Positions 16,592 to 26,793 of a stretch of DNA of 63,937 bases are shown piece after piece (the stretch's first letter is position 1; every line of letters begins with the position of its first letter). Location of the stretch: positions 1-63,937 of the forward strand of contig CAMVHR010000013.1 in the NCBI GenBank assembly GCA_947167345.1. The letters run 5' to 3'. The position numbers were made by a program, and so were the translations under genes. The DNA is from an uncultured Treponema sp. Lineage in GTDB: Bacteria; Spirochaetota; Spirochaetia; Treponematales; Treponemataceae. The notes under the pieces are model-generated. The model was not told the DNA's origin. It did not search any database and was given only the letters and a program-made list of their open reading frames with translations.

Positions 16592-19078
16592 TTAGTTTTC
16601 CTTTTTTGAGCTAAGAAAATCCAAAGCAAGTTTAAGCTTATAATTCTTAAAAATAGTTTCAAGTTCTTCGATCTCTTCTCCTGTCATATCGATATATTCA
16701 AGTTTTCTTAAAACTTTATTAGTAATCTGATAATCAAGAGCCTCATATATATAAACGTTTTCTTCGTCTACACTTTTTGGTTTCGAGGCAAAAGAAGCTG
16801 CTACATATACAGGAACAAATTTGTTAATCTGGTCCAAGATTCGATTACCAAATGAAACCTTGAAGTGTTCCTTAAGATAATCGTCGATATCAATGATAGC
16901 AGGATTTTTTGCACAATTAAATTCAAAATCTTTTTTTGCTTTACTAAAGAGAGTCTTTAATGTGCTGTAAGGAACAAACTTCTTTTCAATATTCATATCA
17001 AGTTTTGTTCCCTTAGCTCGTTTTTTGAAGTTCATAACCTGAGCACGGTCATACACCTTATCTGTAATTTCAAATGTAGATTCATCTTTGTTTGCTGTTC
17101 CTATGAACCAAACATTTTCTGGAATTATGATTGTTTTACCTTCTTCAAGAAGCTGAGGCCCTGTAACAAGACTTGCAGAACCATGAATATTTTTAAAATG
17201 CTTTTCCTCTAAAAATTGAAGCAATTTTTGTTTTTCACCTGTCTGCGCATTCTGAATTGCTTCAGAATCAAGACTTCCCTGCTCTGGGTAAAGTTTTTCT
17301 ACAATTGCTCGTAATTCTACATATCTAGCAGAATCATCTTTAGCTAATGCATCTCTAACTTCTGGTGTAATTTCATTAGGAAGTTGTCTCATATCTGTTT
17401 CAACCAATTGAACTTTCCATTCGTTTGGCTCATTTTCAAGTACGGATAAGAAATCAGCAAAATAATATTCTACACGAGAAAGATTCATTTCATCCAATAC
17501 AATAAAGTATGGAACTCTTCTATAATTAGGTGTATTTGCCTTGTATAAATCGCAGGTAAATTCTTTTGCAGTATATTTCTTACTAAAGTCATTATAATAA
17601 CCAAGTAATTCATTTCTATCACGCCAAGAAGATTCAACAGGAACTATATTTACTTCTCCAAATATTGCATCTGCAAAAATTCTAGGAAGGCTTGTCTTTC
17701 CTGTTCCTGACATACCCTGAAGAATTGCAAAAGGAGAAGCTGCCATACCTGCAATAAATGCTTTTATATCTTCTTTTGTGTAAAAAAGTGGTTTTGCACG
17801 GCTTGCCGCATATGTGATAACATGATTTACGATAGAGTTTAATGTTTCTGACTGCGACATTAATTCATCACGATTCTTTTTTGCATTGTTTTCTTTATCA
17901 GAATCAATATTCGTATCAATTTGAGTTAATGCAGGACATACATCGCCTGTTGAACTTTCAAGCATTTTCTTTGTTGTTGATAATTCAGTTCTTAAATGAT
18001 CATTAAGTGAACGTAGTAATCCCAACTGTTCTTTGAGTTGCTCATATTCAAGCTGGACATTAGCACGTCTTGAGAGTTCATGTTCTTTACTTGCCACTTC
18101 TGACTGTAACTGATTAATCTGATCAATGTATTTTGGCTTATCTTCCAATGCCAATTTCATTTCAGCAAGTTTTAAATCTGTATAGTCACTAAATTTGTTC
18201 TGTAATTCGTCTAATTCGTTTGCAAGTCGTTCGCGTTCCTGCTGAAGTTCTTCAATCGAATAGCCTTCAATTTTTGCCTTTGTTAATTCAAGTTCATTCT
18301 TCTGTGCTGAAAGTTTCTTATATTCTTCTTCCCAGCGAGCAAGAGATTCTCTTAAATTTTCGATTACAGATTCCTGTTCCGCAATTTTAACTGGATTTGA
18401 GTTGTTATACTCTTCCTCTTTAGCTTTTAATCTATTATCACGTCTTTCAAAACTTTCTCTAGTAGCTTCTTTTTCTTCTTCAAATACTTTTCTCTCTTTT
18501 TCAAGCTTCTTTTTTTCCGAAGTCATTTCTTCATTAAAAGCTTCTTTTTCTGCTTCGAGAGATTTTCTTTGGTTTTCAATATCATCAAGATTATCTTTTA
18601 ATTCTTCCTGATCTTTTTTAAACTGAGCTTTTTGTTCTTCGAATAGTTTATAAAATTCTTGTCCAGCTTCTTCTTCTTCTTCTTCTTTTTCAAGTACTTT
18701 CTTTCTTTCAATATCGAGATTATTTTTATCTCGTTCTAAGTCAATTCTTCCCTGCTCTATTGCTTTCTTTTCTTCTTCGAGTTTATCAAGTTCGTCTTTC
18801 AGAGCTTTTATTTCATTAACTTTATCAGTATGTTCTCTTTCAAGATTCTTTATAAAGTCTTCTTTTTCAACATCAAGTTCTAATTTATGTTCTTCATTAG
18901 CTTTCTCTGCTAATTTCTGAATAAGAGTTTTTAAATCTTTGTCACCTTCTTCTACAAGCTTTTTTGCTAATTCAAGAAGTTCTTTATCTTTTTCAGAAAT
19001 ACTACTAGAAGCAGGAGTTGCTGCAATTGTTGTATTTGATGCTGATTGTCTGTTTCCACCTTTATTCTTTTTTCCCAT
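16592..19078 (-). CDS. Coiled-coil protein with McrB-like AAA (AAA_5) domain
   Basis: The 828-residue protein begins with a low-complexity Ser/Ala tract and then about 330 residues of Glu/Lys-rich coiled coil (roughly 45-380). The AAA module follows: P-loop ILQGMSGTGKTSLPRIFADA near residue 457, Walker B YFIVLDEMNLSRVEYYFADF near 526 (as in McrB IIDEINR) and sensor VWFIGTANKDESTFEITDKV near 656. McrB-like proteins form ring motors that bind a nuclease partner; the gene directly downstream could be that partner. The long coiled coil is unusual for McrB and may act as a tether or sensing arm. The start is set by MGKKNKGGN behind a ribosome site (GGAGATAGG). Confidence 0.65.
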   Translation of the reverse strand: MGKKNKGGNRQSASNTTIAATPASSSISEKDKELLELAKKLVEEGDKDLKTLIQKLAEKANEEHKLELDVEKEDFIKNLEREHTDKVNEIKALKDELDKLEEEKKAIEQGRIDLERDKNNLDIERKKVLEKEEEEEEAGQEFYKLFEEQKAQFKKDQEELKDNLDDIENQRKSLEAEKEAFNEEMTSEKKKLEKERKVFEEEKEATRESFERRDNRLKAKEEEYNNSNPVKIAEQESVIENLRESLARWEEEYKKLSAQKNELELTKAKIEGYSIEELQQERERLANELDELQNKFSDYTDLKLAEMKLALEDKPKYIDQINQLQSEVASKEHELSRRANVQLEYEQLKEQLGLLRSLNDHLRTELSTTKKMLESSTGDVCPALTQIDTNIDSDKENNAKKNRDELMSQSETLNSIVNHVITYAASRAKPLFYTKEDIKAFIAGMAASPFAILQGMSGTGKTSLPRIFADAIFGEVNIVPVESSWRDRNELLGYYNDFSKKYTAKEFTCDLYKANTPNYRRVPYFIVLDEMNLSRVEYYFADFLSVLENEPNEWKVQLVETDMRQLPNEITPEVRDALAKDDSARYVELRAIVEKLYPEQGSLDSEAIQNAQTGEKQKLLQFLEEKHFKNIHGSASLVTGPQLLEEGKTIIIPENVWFIGTANKDESTFEITDKVYDRAQVMNFKKRAKGTKLDMNIEKKFVPYSTLKTLFSKAKKDFEFNCAKNPAIIDIDDYLKEHFKVSFGNRILDQINKFVPVYVAASFASKPKSVDEENVYIYEALDYQITNKVLRKLEYIDMTGEEIEELETIFKNYKLKLALDFLSSKKEN

Positions 19079-19090
19079 TTTTCCTATCTC

Positions 19091-20725
19091 CTATTTATCA
19101 AAGTTAGACACTAAAACGCTTGAAAGTTCGTTAAAAGTTGTCACAATATCTTTTAGTAATTTTGAATCAATTTCTGCAACATCATATCCGTCGTTATGGC
19201 CCGCAAAGTCATTTCGTTTATAATTTATATAATCTATTTTTGCTACTATAGATTTATCTTCTTTTAAAGCCTTTGCAAAATTTAGATTTTTATCCAAATA
19301 TGCTGCGTACAATAGAAAATAATATTTTTCTCTTAATGAACTTCCATTTCTGTTACCATTAAAGTTTCTCATAATAGATCTCTTAAAGAAATTATTTCCT
19401 GAATCAGAAAGAGTTCTTTTCTCAGTATTTATTGCAGATAGTCTGTCTGTAATTCCAAAATAAACAGGGATATCATCAATATCCGATTCAAAACCTATAG
19501 AATTGAAATAGGCATCAACAATTTTTTGCTTATTAATTTTTTTAATATAATTGTTAAGCAATAATTCCAATGACCTGTATACATTCATGATTACATCAGA
19601 TTCATTGTCCGCACCTTTCTGTGCAAATATTTCCTGACGAACGAGACGTAAATAGCTTTTCTTCAGAATAGCTTTAATGCTGCATGAATTTAATTCTGGA
19701 TAGGTTCTTTCCAAATATTCTTCTGGATTAAGTTCCTTTAATTCTGGAAGTTCGCAATACATCTGATCTGTTACTGTATCGCAGTATACATTCAACTCCA
19801 TCATAGCCGATTCAGATAAACCAAATGTTACATTGGTATCTCTTCTCATACGAGCAAAAGATTCTGAATACCATTTTGTTTCATTTTCTTCAAACGGAGA
19901 ATTAATTTGAAATAAGCCTGGATCATCTTTTAGAGCATACAATCTAAATTTTATATATAACTCTTTTGGACTTGTTTTAAGTAGTTTAATGCGAGCATTC
20001 TTCAGATTTGTAAGTTCTTTTTTCTCTTCGTTGCTTAAATATGAATTTTCCAAATCAGCTTCATAATCAAAATCTTGATCCTGAATATCATCTTCGGCAT
20101 CAACAAACATATTTTCATCAAATAAAGCATTTTCAGAAACTTCCTTTGATTTATGGTAGATATAACCATATTTGTGATAAGCACGGTTTATCTTATTTAG
20201 AAGTGAGGTTGAATCTTCTTTCTGTTCAGCCAGATTTGATTTTACATCAACATAATACAAACCATCTTTATTGTGCCATGGATCTGGTAATGTTCCTTCA
20301 TAGAAAAATGGGAAGAATTCACCATCCACCAGACTTTGGAACATATAACCAAAAACTTTTTCCTTGCTAATTTCATTAGTTGTTATATCTCTAAGGTATT
20401 CTGCTCCTTTTTCAGTAACCTTAAATTCTTTTTTGCTTTGTTCACAATATCCTTTAGAAAGAAGTTCGCGATCAATAATGTGTTCAAGGAGTTCTTTGCT
20501 GATTCCTAAATCATCAGCAATCTGATCCAATCTTAAATATTGAAGATTTAATAATTCCAATACTGTCAGAGCCAAAGCATCCAAAGAACCTGATTCAATT
20601 TTATTGGCATAACATTCAAAAGCTTTTACGGGCCAGGCAAATTCAATTACATTATATGCATTTGGAGAAAGTGGATGTTTGAATGGTCCAAATGAAAATA
20701 CTGTTTTACTATTTAATAAGTTCAT
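19091..20725 (-). CDS. Unknown island protein with winged-helix-like N-terminal region
   Basis: I do not recognise this 544-residue protein. Residues about 48-115 (LDALALTVLELLNLQYLRLD, then DDLGISKELLEHIIDREL and FKVTEKGAEYLRD) look like a winged helix-turn-helix. A strongly acidic stretch near residue 210 and a basic, aromatic-rich C-terminal half follow. The start overlaps the end of the helicase gene by 17 bases, a sign of translational coupling. Its place between a superfamily 1 helicase and an McrB-like motor suggests a DNA-binding or adaptor role; this is inference. Confidence 0.5.
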   Translation of the reverse strand: MNLLNSKTVFSFGPFKHPLSPNAYNVIEFAWPVKAFECYANKIESGSLDALALTVLELLNLQYLRLDQIADDLGISKELLEHIIDRELLSKGYCEQSKKEFKVTEKGAEYLRDITTNEISKEKVFGYMFQSLVDGEFFPFFYEGTLPDPWHNKDGLYYVDVKSNLAEQKEDSTSLLNKINRAYHKYGYIYHKSKEVSENALFDENMFVDAEDDIQDQDFDYEADLENSYLSNEEKKELTNLKNARIKLLKTSPKELYIKFRLYALKDDPGLFQINSPFEENETKWYSESFARMRRDTNVTFGLSESAMMELNVYCDTVTDQMYCELPELKELNPEEYLERTYPELNSCSIKAILKKSYLRLVRQEIFAQKGADNESDVIMNVYRSLELLLNNYIKKINKQKIVDAYFNSIGFESDIDDIPVYFGITDRLSAINTEKRTLSDSGNNFFKRSIMRNFNGNRNGSSLREKYYFLLYAAYLDKNLNFAKALKEDKSIVAKIDYINYKRNDFAGHNDGYDVAEIDSKLLKDIVTTFNELSSVLVSNFDK

Positions 20726-23700
20726 AATAACCTACATCTCCTTTTTCACAAATTTCAATCAATTCTTTCATTTCTGGAATAAAAGACATCGTTTCTTTGT
20801 CACCTACTGTAACAAGTAACTGTCTTGCACGTGTATAAGATACACATAAACGATTCTTATCACTTGAATGACCAATTTTTTTATGTAAATCATCTTCTGA
20901 ATAGTTGTTTGCCCTTACACAAGAAAGGAAAACGACATCAAACTCTTTTCCCTGGAAGGCATCCACTGTTCCAATTTCAACCCTAGTTTTCTGTTCATCT
21001 GTAAGATTAATCTTATATTCGTTTATAACATCAACCTGCTTTCTATAAAAAGTAATGATTCCGATAGATTTATTAGGATCTTTTTTTAAGACTTTAACAA
21101 CTTCATCCATAATTACTTTAGCTTCAGCAGGACGAGATTTACTTACTCCTGATTTTTCTGCATCAAAAGTTTCCTGTGGCAAGTCAAGAAATACAAGAGG
21201 TTTATCTTTATACATACCAAGATTAGCCTGCTTTTCTTCAACTTTTACTTCTGAAGAATCAAGACCAACATCAGTGTTTTTTTCTTCATAGAAACATTTA
21301 CTTGCAAAATTACTTATTATCGGATTCATTCGATACTGTTTTGTAAGTCGAGTTGTACGTTTTTTTGCGCCAGAAGCTTCAAGTGTATTGAATAAACGTT
21401 CAAAAAGACTTTCTTCCAATACTTGCATTTGCTCAGTATTTCCTTCTTTTCGATATTCCTTAACTACCTCCGGAGATAACATATGAGGAAGCTGTTTATG
21501 GTCTCCTACCAAAATAACTTTTTTACCCATAGCCATAGGAATCATCAAATCTAAAGGATTTGCACGTGCTGCTTCATCAATGATTACTAAATCATATTTT
21601 TTATCTATCGCACCTTTTCTTATATCCATAGACTGCTGACAAGTAGCCGCATTGATACTTGAATATGACTCAACAATTCTCTTTATTTCGGCATCATCCT
21701 GTATCATATCGAGATATTGTCTAAGTATTAATGTTTCAGCTGCCATTGAATCATTCAAATTCTCAATTTTCTTATTCTTTAATTCTCCATCAATACGTTT
21801 TAACAAGAGTTCTAACTTATGAGGAATATCTACCTTTTCTTCCTGTATCTTCACATCTTCTTTAAGATAGTGTTCTTTTAGAAGGTTGACAGTCTCAACA
21901 TATTTTTTGAAAATTTCTGCATCTTCGCCTTCAGAAGAAATCACTGCTTTAATAGGTTCAACATCAGCATCATCAAAAAGTCCTTCATCTTCTATGGCAA
22001 TCTTCAGTTTTTTTGCATGTCTAACACCATCATCTTTGAAAGCTTCATTATCGAGTCTTTGAGATAATAAAATGATATTTCTTTGTTGATCTTCTTCATT
22101 CAAGATACTCTTTATAGCTTCAGTTTTACCACCATTTTCTACCTGAGCAATCAATGTTCGGGATTCATTTAAAACGTCATCAGACAATGAAACCATGTTT
22201 TCATTTATCTGGTTTTTAAGAATCGAAAACCCTTCTGTTAAGTCGCATCCTTTTTTTGACCAGGCAAAGATTTGTCCTCTTAAACTTTCTATTGAATCAT
22301 CTTTTTCAACCTGGTTCTTGTCTAATTGTTCAGAAAGTTCTTTTGTTTTCTTCTTTTTCCAATCATCTATATAGAAAGAAACATTACTGCCTTCTCTCTT
22401 CTTTCCTCCTGTTCTATTTGCAGGAAGTCCATCATTTTCCATACCGATTGCAGCATTATCTACAGCCTCGTGTTGAAAACTTGAAATAAGAATATCAGGA
22501 GTTTCGTTTGGATTATTCTTTTTGAATAACTCTTCAAAACGAGTAACAATTCCTTTTATTACTGTAGTTTTTCCAGTTCCAGGGGGGCCCAAAATAAGTG
22601 AAATATCTGGAGTATTTATCGCATTGTCTATCGCCTGAATCTGTTCGTCATTAAAAGTTTTATTCTTAAACTGAGGAGATGCCTTAAGTTTATTTGTTAT
22701 CGGATTATTTTCTCCTATTTGATTATGAAAAAGAGTTCCGTCCTCTATTATTTCCTGAAGATGATCTATTTCTGCTCTATTGTTGCTAATTCTCTCCTTA
22801 GCTATTTCACAACGCTGCATTCTGATTTTGTCACCAGATAAAGAAGTAAAGAGATATCCTTCAGCAGGAATATGATTATTTATAGATGGAGCATCTGTAT
22901 CGATTACAACACATTCATTGCCAATTACTCTCGAGAAAGCTCCAACTTTAGTCGTTCGATATGAAGTAATATTATCAGGCGTTGTTTTTTCACTATTGAT
23001 TATATCTTCTGCATAAGAATCGAGAATATCGTCTTTTGAAAATTCAGCATACTGTCCATCTTCCAAAGTAAATATGTATTTATACCCATCACTTGTAGCT
23101 TGACTTCTAACAGACTTGTATTTTACAACACCTGTATCCTTTGCATGCTGGAGCATAGTGATTCTTTCAAGATTTAGATACGCATCCCAAATCTCAAAGT
23201 ATTTTCCGCTTGAGCGGATTTTTTCCATGTTTTTATTTAATTCACCAGATATCTTTGCATCTCTTGTTGAATCTACAAATTCAATATTTCCTGTAATCAA
23301 ATATACTGCATCAAAATCCGCATAACTGCTGTCATACCTAGAATAACCACTAGCAATATATGAATCGGAGTCCCTAGAAACATTTAATCTGTTTCTTCGA
23401 GATAGAATAGAAAAGTCTGCATTTTTTTTATTGTAGCCTTTCACAAAAATCATGGTTTTCTTTGTTTTTGGGTCTGTATAAATAAACTTTTCTTTAAATG
23501 CTTCTATAGGATTTTGCTGTTCATTGTCAGATAATCTTTCTATTACTTCATCTGTAATCGCAATTCTTAATGTAGACAACTGTCCTAGGACAACAATTTC
23601 TTCAAAAATCCTTAATTGGATAAAACATCCGTCTTCATCCATACTAAGAATCGTATTCATACTGCTTCTACCATTTCTTAATAAATCCAGTTGGTCTTCA

Positions 23701-23879
23701 CTTGATTTATTACAAGGAGTAATTACAGTTTTCTTACCTTCAAAAGAGAGTTCGTATACATTATCAAGGTAATTATATTCAATTTGAACTTCATCACCTT
23801 CTTTCATTCCTTCTATTTGATTTCTAAGACTTACTATTGCTTTATGGTCGCCACCCCAAATAATATCTGATGCTTTCAT
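20709..23879 (-). CDS. Superfamily 1 DNA2/Upf1-like helicase
   Basis: The 1056-residue protein has all the SF1 motifs: I LILGPPGTGKTTVIKGIV (about residue 430), II VIIDEAARANP (768), III LVGDHKQLPHML (793), IV TKQYRMNP (850), V GTVDAFQGKEFDVVFLSCVR (975) and VI RLCVSYTRARQLLVT. About 250 residues rich in charged helices are inserted between motifs I and II. The first 400 residues are unlike a known nuclease and may be a substrate-binding region. DNA2/Upf1-type helicases unwind DNA or RNA 5' to 3'. It is the largest enzyme of the operon and sits directly downstream of the kinase, so it could be a target of phosphorylation. Confidence 0.8.
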   Translation of the reverse strand: MKASDIIWGGDHKAIVSLRNQIEGMKEGDEVQIEYNYLDNVYELSFEGKKTVITPCNKSSEDQLDLLRNGRSSMNTILSMDEDGCFIQLRIFEEIVVLGQLSTLRIAITDEVIERLSDNEQQNPIEAFKEKFIYTDPKTKKTMIFVKGYNKKNADFSILSRRNRLNVSRDSDSYIASGYSRYDSSYADFDAVYLITGNIEFVDSTRDAKISGELNKNMEKIRSSGKYFEIWDAYLNLERITMLQHAKDTGVVKYKSVRSQATSDGYKYIFTLEDGQYAEFSKDDILDSYAEDIINSEKTTPDNITSYRTTKVGAFSRVIGNECVVIDTDAPSINNHIPAEGYLFTSLSGDKIRMQRCEIAKERISNNRAEIDHLQEIIEDGTLFHNQIGENNPITNKLKASPQFKNKTFNDEQIQAIDNAINTPDISLILGPPGTGKTTVIKGIVTRFEELFKKNNPNETPDILISSFQHEAVDNAAIGMENDGLPANRTGGKKREGSNVSFYIDDWKKKKTKELSEQLDKNQVEKDDSIESLRGQIFAWSKKGCDLTEGFSILKNQINENMVSLSDDVLNESRTLIAQVENGGKTEAIKSILNEEDQQRNIILLSQRLDNEAFKDDGVRHAKKLKIAIEDEGLFDDADVEPIKAVISSEGEDAEIFKKYVETVNLLKEHYLKEDVKIQEEKVDIPHKLELLLKRIDGELKNKKIENLNDSMAAETLILRQYLDMIQDDAEIKRIVESYSSINAATCQQSMDIRKGAIDKKYDLVIIDEAARANPLDLMIPMAMGKKVILVGDHKQLPHMLSPEVVKEYRKEGNTEQMQVLEESLFERLFNTLEASGAKKRTTRLTKQYRMNPIISNFASKCFYEEKNTDVGLDSSEVKVEEKQANLGMYKDKPLVFLDLPQETFDAEKSGVSKSRPAEAKVIMDEVVKVLKKDPNKSIGIITFYRKQVDVINEYKINLTDEQKTRVEIGTVDAFQGKEFDVVFLSCVRANNYSEDDLHKKIGHSSDKNRLCVSYTRARQLLVTVGDKETMSFIPEMKELIEICEKGDVGYYELIK

Positions 23880-23888
23880 TCTCTTCCC

Positions 23889-25301
23889 CTATCTCACTAC
23901 TGCATATCTAAAGGATATTCCCTTTACATTGTTTCCAAAATCAAAATTCTGCAAGTCTTTTGGGTTATCAAAAATAATAGTGTCCTTTATTTCCAAAGGT
24001 TTCATCTCATCTTTTTTAATAACAATGAACTTTTCTTCATTTGCCTTTTTTAGAGCAATCATATTTCCCGATTGATTTATTAAATAAAATTTTCCATCCT
24101 TTGCCAACCGAACAGAAAAATATTCCTCCAAAGCCATATCATCATTTTCTTCATAAGAATCTTTAATGTAATTTTTTGTTACAATATTCTTTGACTTCTC
24201 TTTAAGGATAAAGTCCTCCAGATGTTTATCGCTTACTGGTATCTTTTGTCCACTTATTTTGCAATTATACTTCTCGTAAAATGCAATTCGTAATGGCTTT
24301 TCATAAGGGGCATCACACCACGGACAAATGTATTTATGGTTATTATCAGGTCTTGCATAATGCCAGTTACCACATTCTGAACATTTTACAACCAAATTGG
24401 ATGCTCTCTGAAAGGCTAAAGCATATTCCTGTGCTCTAATTCTAGCAACTCTGTTCTCTTTACCATCAATAAAGGTCTTCTGGAATAATTCCTTTAATTG
24501 AGTTGTAAAAACAACGTCTGATGGAAGCATTTGCGATGAGCGATTCAAATCATTCGATGGATCCTCAACATAAGGATAAAGACCTTTATATGCCTCTGTC
24601 ATTTGTTCAGGAGTTCCATCCTCTATAAAATCTCCAATATAGGGATGACCAGCCTTTAATAACTCAAACAAAATAACTGCTAAAGAATAACTATCTGTAA
24701 ATATATCTGGATCAAGCTGCCGTGTAAGAATTTCAGGAGCCATGTAACGAGAAGTTCCAAGTACATTTACTTCATCTGCCCCAGGAATGTAAATATTATC
24801 AATATCAATCATGCAGACAGAATTAACATCGGTGTTTTCATTTACAAGAATATTATTACCTGATAAATCACAGTAGGCTAAATTCATTTTATGAAGATTT
24901 GCGAATTGAGTTGCAATCTTCTGTCCTACAAGAAGTCGCCTGTATAATCCACCAGTATTGGTGTTATACCAATCAGAAAATGACATCTCACGATTAGGAA
25001 TTAGCAATTTATTTAAGGAAGTATGACCTTTTACTTTCTTCATTACATATCCAATGTATGGAGAATCAATAATATCAAGAGGTTTGATAAACTGATCCGG
25101 ATAGTCCGTTTTCAAAAGCCAAGTTAATTTCTTTAATTTTTTCTTGTTTTTTAGTTCCGATTCGTTCTTATACAGCTTAACTACATATTCATCATCAGCT
25201 GTGCTGTATATAATTCCTTGAGCTCCCTGGCCAATAATCTTAGAAAGATAATACTTAGTTCCATTTTTTGATGTTAAAATCTGTCCTTCCAGTTCGTCCA
25301 T
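23889..25301 (-). CDS. Ser/Thr protein kinase with C-terminal zinc ribbon (TerY-P type)
   Basis: The 470-residue protein is an eukaryotic-like kinase: Gly loop IGQGAQGIIY (residues 23-32), Lys 42 in VVKLYK, catalytic loop YCDLSGNNILVN near residue 146 (Asp and Asn present) and IDIDN in place of DFG near 164, followed by the activation segment GTSRYMAPEIL. A zinc-ribbon CSECGNWHYARPDN with CPWCDAPY lies near 304-330. This layout is that of the YegI-like kinases encoded with a PP2C phosphatase and a vWA protein. Both partners lie immediately upstream. The last 120 residues are unfamiliar and may bind the partner proteins. Confidence 0.8.
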   Translation of the reverse strand: MDELEGQILTSKNGTKYYLSKIIGQGAQGIIYSTADDEYVVKLYKNESELKNKKKLKKLTWLLKTDYPDQFIKPLDIIDSPYIGYVMKKVKGHTSLNKLLIPNREMSFSDWYNTNTGGLYRRLLVGQKIATQFANLHKMNLAYCDLSGNNILVNENTDVNSVCMIDIDNIYIPGADEVNVLGTSRYMAPEILTRQLDPDIFTDSYSLAVILFELLKAGHPYIGDFIEDGTPEQMTEAYKGLYPYVEDPSNDLNRSSQMLPSDVVFTTQLKELFQKTFIDGKENRVARIRAQEYALAFQRASNLVVKCSECGNWHYARPDNNHKYICPWCDAPYEKPLRIAFYEKYNCKISGQKIPVSDKHLEDFILKEKSKNIVTKNYIKDSYEENDDMALEEYFSVRLAKDGKFYLINQSGNMIALKKANEEKFIVIKKDEMKPLEIKDTIIFDNPKDLQNFDFGNNVKGISFRYAVVR

Positions 25302-25307
25302 TTTTTT

Positions 25308-26024
25308 CTATCTTCCTTCGATTTTGCATATAAGAATGGTTTTATCATCACCATTTTTGTTATTAAGACTTTTTACCCAATCTTTTAATTCTACCACGAA
25401 ATTTGGGTTTTCGATAGCCAAATTTATGTAATCTGCGAAGTCCTCAATTTTTTCAGAATTGAGTTCCTTTTCTATCCCATCTGTCATCAAAATAATAAAA
25501 ATAGGTAGCAATTTCTCATATCTCATTAAGATAATCTTAAATCGTTCTTTTGGTATAGATTCTCCCAAAGCAAATGTTTCTGATGTATAAAAATCTGACT
25601 CCTCATGTAAAAATGAAGTATTTTTTCCATTTTTTACAAGTACAGCACCATCACCTACCTTTCCCATGACTAACCTATCAGAATATCCATATAAAAAATT
25701 GATGGTAGTTCCATAGTCATTCCAAGATTTACCAACCAGTTTCTTCCATTCTGAAAAAACTGTCTGTTTTATTTCTTCTTCTGATAATTCTGCACAAGCA
25801 CTAAGCATGTTACACACAGTTTCACATGCTTTATCAGCACCTTGTTTTGCAAATTTACAAGTACTTACACCATCTGCAACCACGAACGCATAATTTCCAG
25901 AGTCATCTATTTTAAACGAATAGGAATCTTGATTACAAATACCATTTTTCTTGTGGTTCTCCCCTTGAACAGAGAGAACCATGATTTTTGCTTTATCAAG
26001 TTCTTTGATAATTACATCACTCAT
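25308..26024 (-). CDS. PP2C-family protein phosphatase (TerY-P type)
   Basis: The 238-residue protein has the metal-dependent phosphatase motifs: NQDSYSF (Asp 33), VVADGVST (Asp 51-Gly 52), KVGDGAVLV, LMTDGIEKEL and GDDKTILI, so the two-metal site appears intact. PP2C enzymes remove phosphate from Ser or Thr. It overlaps the vWA gene by four bases (ATGA) and lies six bases before the kinase gene, so the three are surely co-translated. It probably reverses the action of that kinase, as in the YegK/YegI pair. Confidence 0.85.
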   Translation of the reverse strand: MSDVIIKELDKAKIMVLSVQGENHKKNGICNQDSYSFKIDDSGNYAFVVADGVSTCKFAKQGADKACETVCNMLSACAELSEEEIKQTVFSEWKKLVGKSWNDYGTTINFLYGYSDRLVMGKVGDGAVLVKNGKNTSFLHEESDFYTSETFALGESIPKERFKIILMRYEKLLPIFIILMTDGIEKELNSEKIEDFADYINLAIENPNFVVELKDWVKSLNNKNGDDKTILICKIEGR

Positions 26025-26725
26025 ACAAGAATATCATCATCTTCAGCATCTGAATCAAACTTGAGGAAACTCTGTACATTATCGGGATCTGTGCTAGACA
26101 TTCTGCTAATAGTAGACATAGTTACCCATTTGAACATTTTTGCAATATCATTTGCATTTATCGCCTGCATAGGTTCTGTTTCATTATTTAAGAATGCTCT
26201 AAGCATATTAAGGTCTGTAGCTTCATCTACACTCATAGCAATTCTCATACATTTTGCACATCTTGGAGCCTCATGGAATAACTTGATTGGCTCCCAGTTC
26301 AAGTAATTTTCAAGAGAATCATATTCTTTTCCTTCATAATCCGTTGGGCATCCATCACTTAAAAGAACAATTGTAGGCTGAAAATCTTTTGATTTTACAA
26401 TTTCTTTGTCTTCAATAATTTCTTTAAGTTTAGTAATAGCAGCACCCATTGGTGTTCTGCCTGCTGCAGACAATTCAGTAATTTCTACATCTTTAATATC
26501 AGTTGGTAATTGCTGAACAATGACCTCATCATTTCCACCAAAAGTGATGATACTGAGCTTAAATACACCACGAATGTCATCTACATTACGAAGAGTTGCA
26601 ACCATATCCTGAATTGCTTTGTTTACAGCCTGGATTTTCATTCCACGCATACTTCCGCTTACATCTGCCAGAATAAAAATTGGCAGTGCTCTTTCTTTTG
26701 TTATGGCAAAATCATTTAATCCCAT
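26021..26725 (-). CDS. vWA domain protein, TerY-like
   Basis: The 234-residue protein is a single von Willebrand A domain with a complete MIDAS: DVSGS (Asp 21, Ser 23, Ser 25), the Thr in AAGRTPMGAAI, and the Asp in IVLLSDGCPTDYEG. A Cys pair in APRCAKCMRIAMS is typical of the TerY/YegL subgroup. TerY-like proteins are part of the TerY-P triad with a PP2C phosphatase and a kinase, known from tellurite-resistance and antiphage contexts. The gene has its own promoter-like cassette upstream (26749-26793), in the only sizeable gap of the operon. Confidence 0.85.
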   Translation of the reverse strand: MGLNDFAITKERALPIFILADVSGSMRGMKIQAVNKAIQDMVATLRNVDDIRGVFKLSIITFGGNDEVIVQQLPTDIKDVEITELSAAGRTPMGAAITKLKEIIEDKEIVKSKDFQPTIVLLSDGCPTDYEGKEYDSLENYLNWEPIKLFHEAPRCAKCMRIAMSVDEATDLNMLRAFLNNETEPMQAINANDIAKMFKWVTMSTISRMSSTDPDNVQSFLKFDSDAEDDDILV

Positions 26726-26748
26726 AATTCTTACTCCTCTATAATTAG

Positions 26749-26793
26749 TCTTACAATCTACAAGCAGTAACTTTCTAAGAAAGTTGACAAATT
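26749..26793 (-). promoter_or_regulatory. Internal regulatory cassette before the vWA gene
   Basis: Read on the minus strand: AATTTGTCAACTTTC (26779-26793), CTGCTT 17 bases after TTGTCA (26762-26767), and ATTGTAAGA (26749-26757), which is 23 bases before the ATG. The same three boxes at the same distances lie before the first gene of the operon. The first box overlaps a perfect inverted repeat, AACTTTC-TAA-GAAAGTT as read on the plus strand (26769-26785). Confidence 0.6.
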
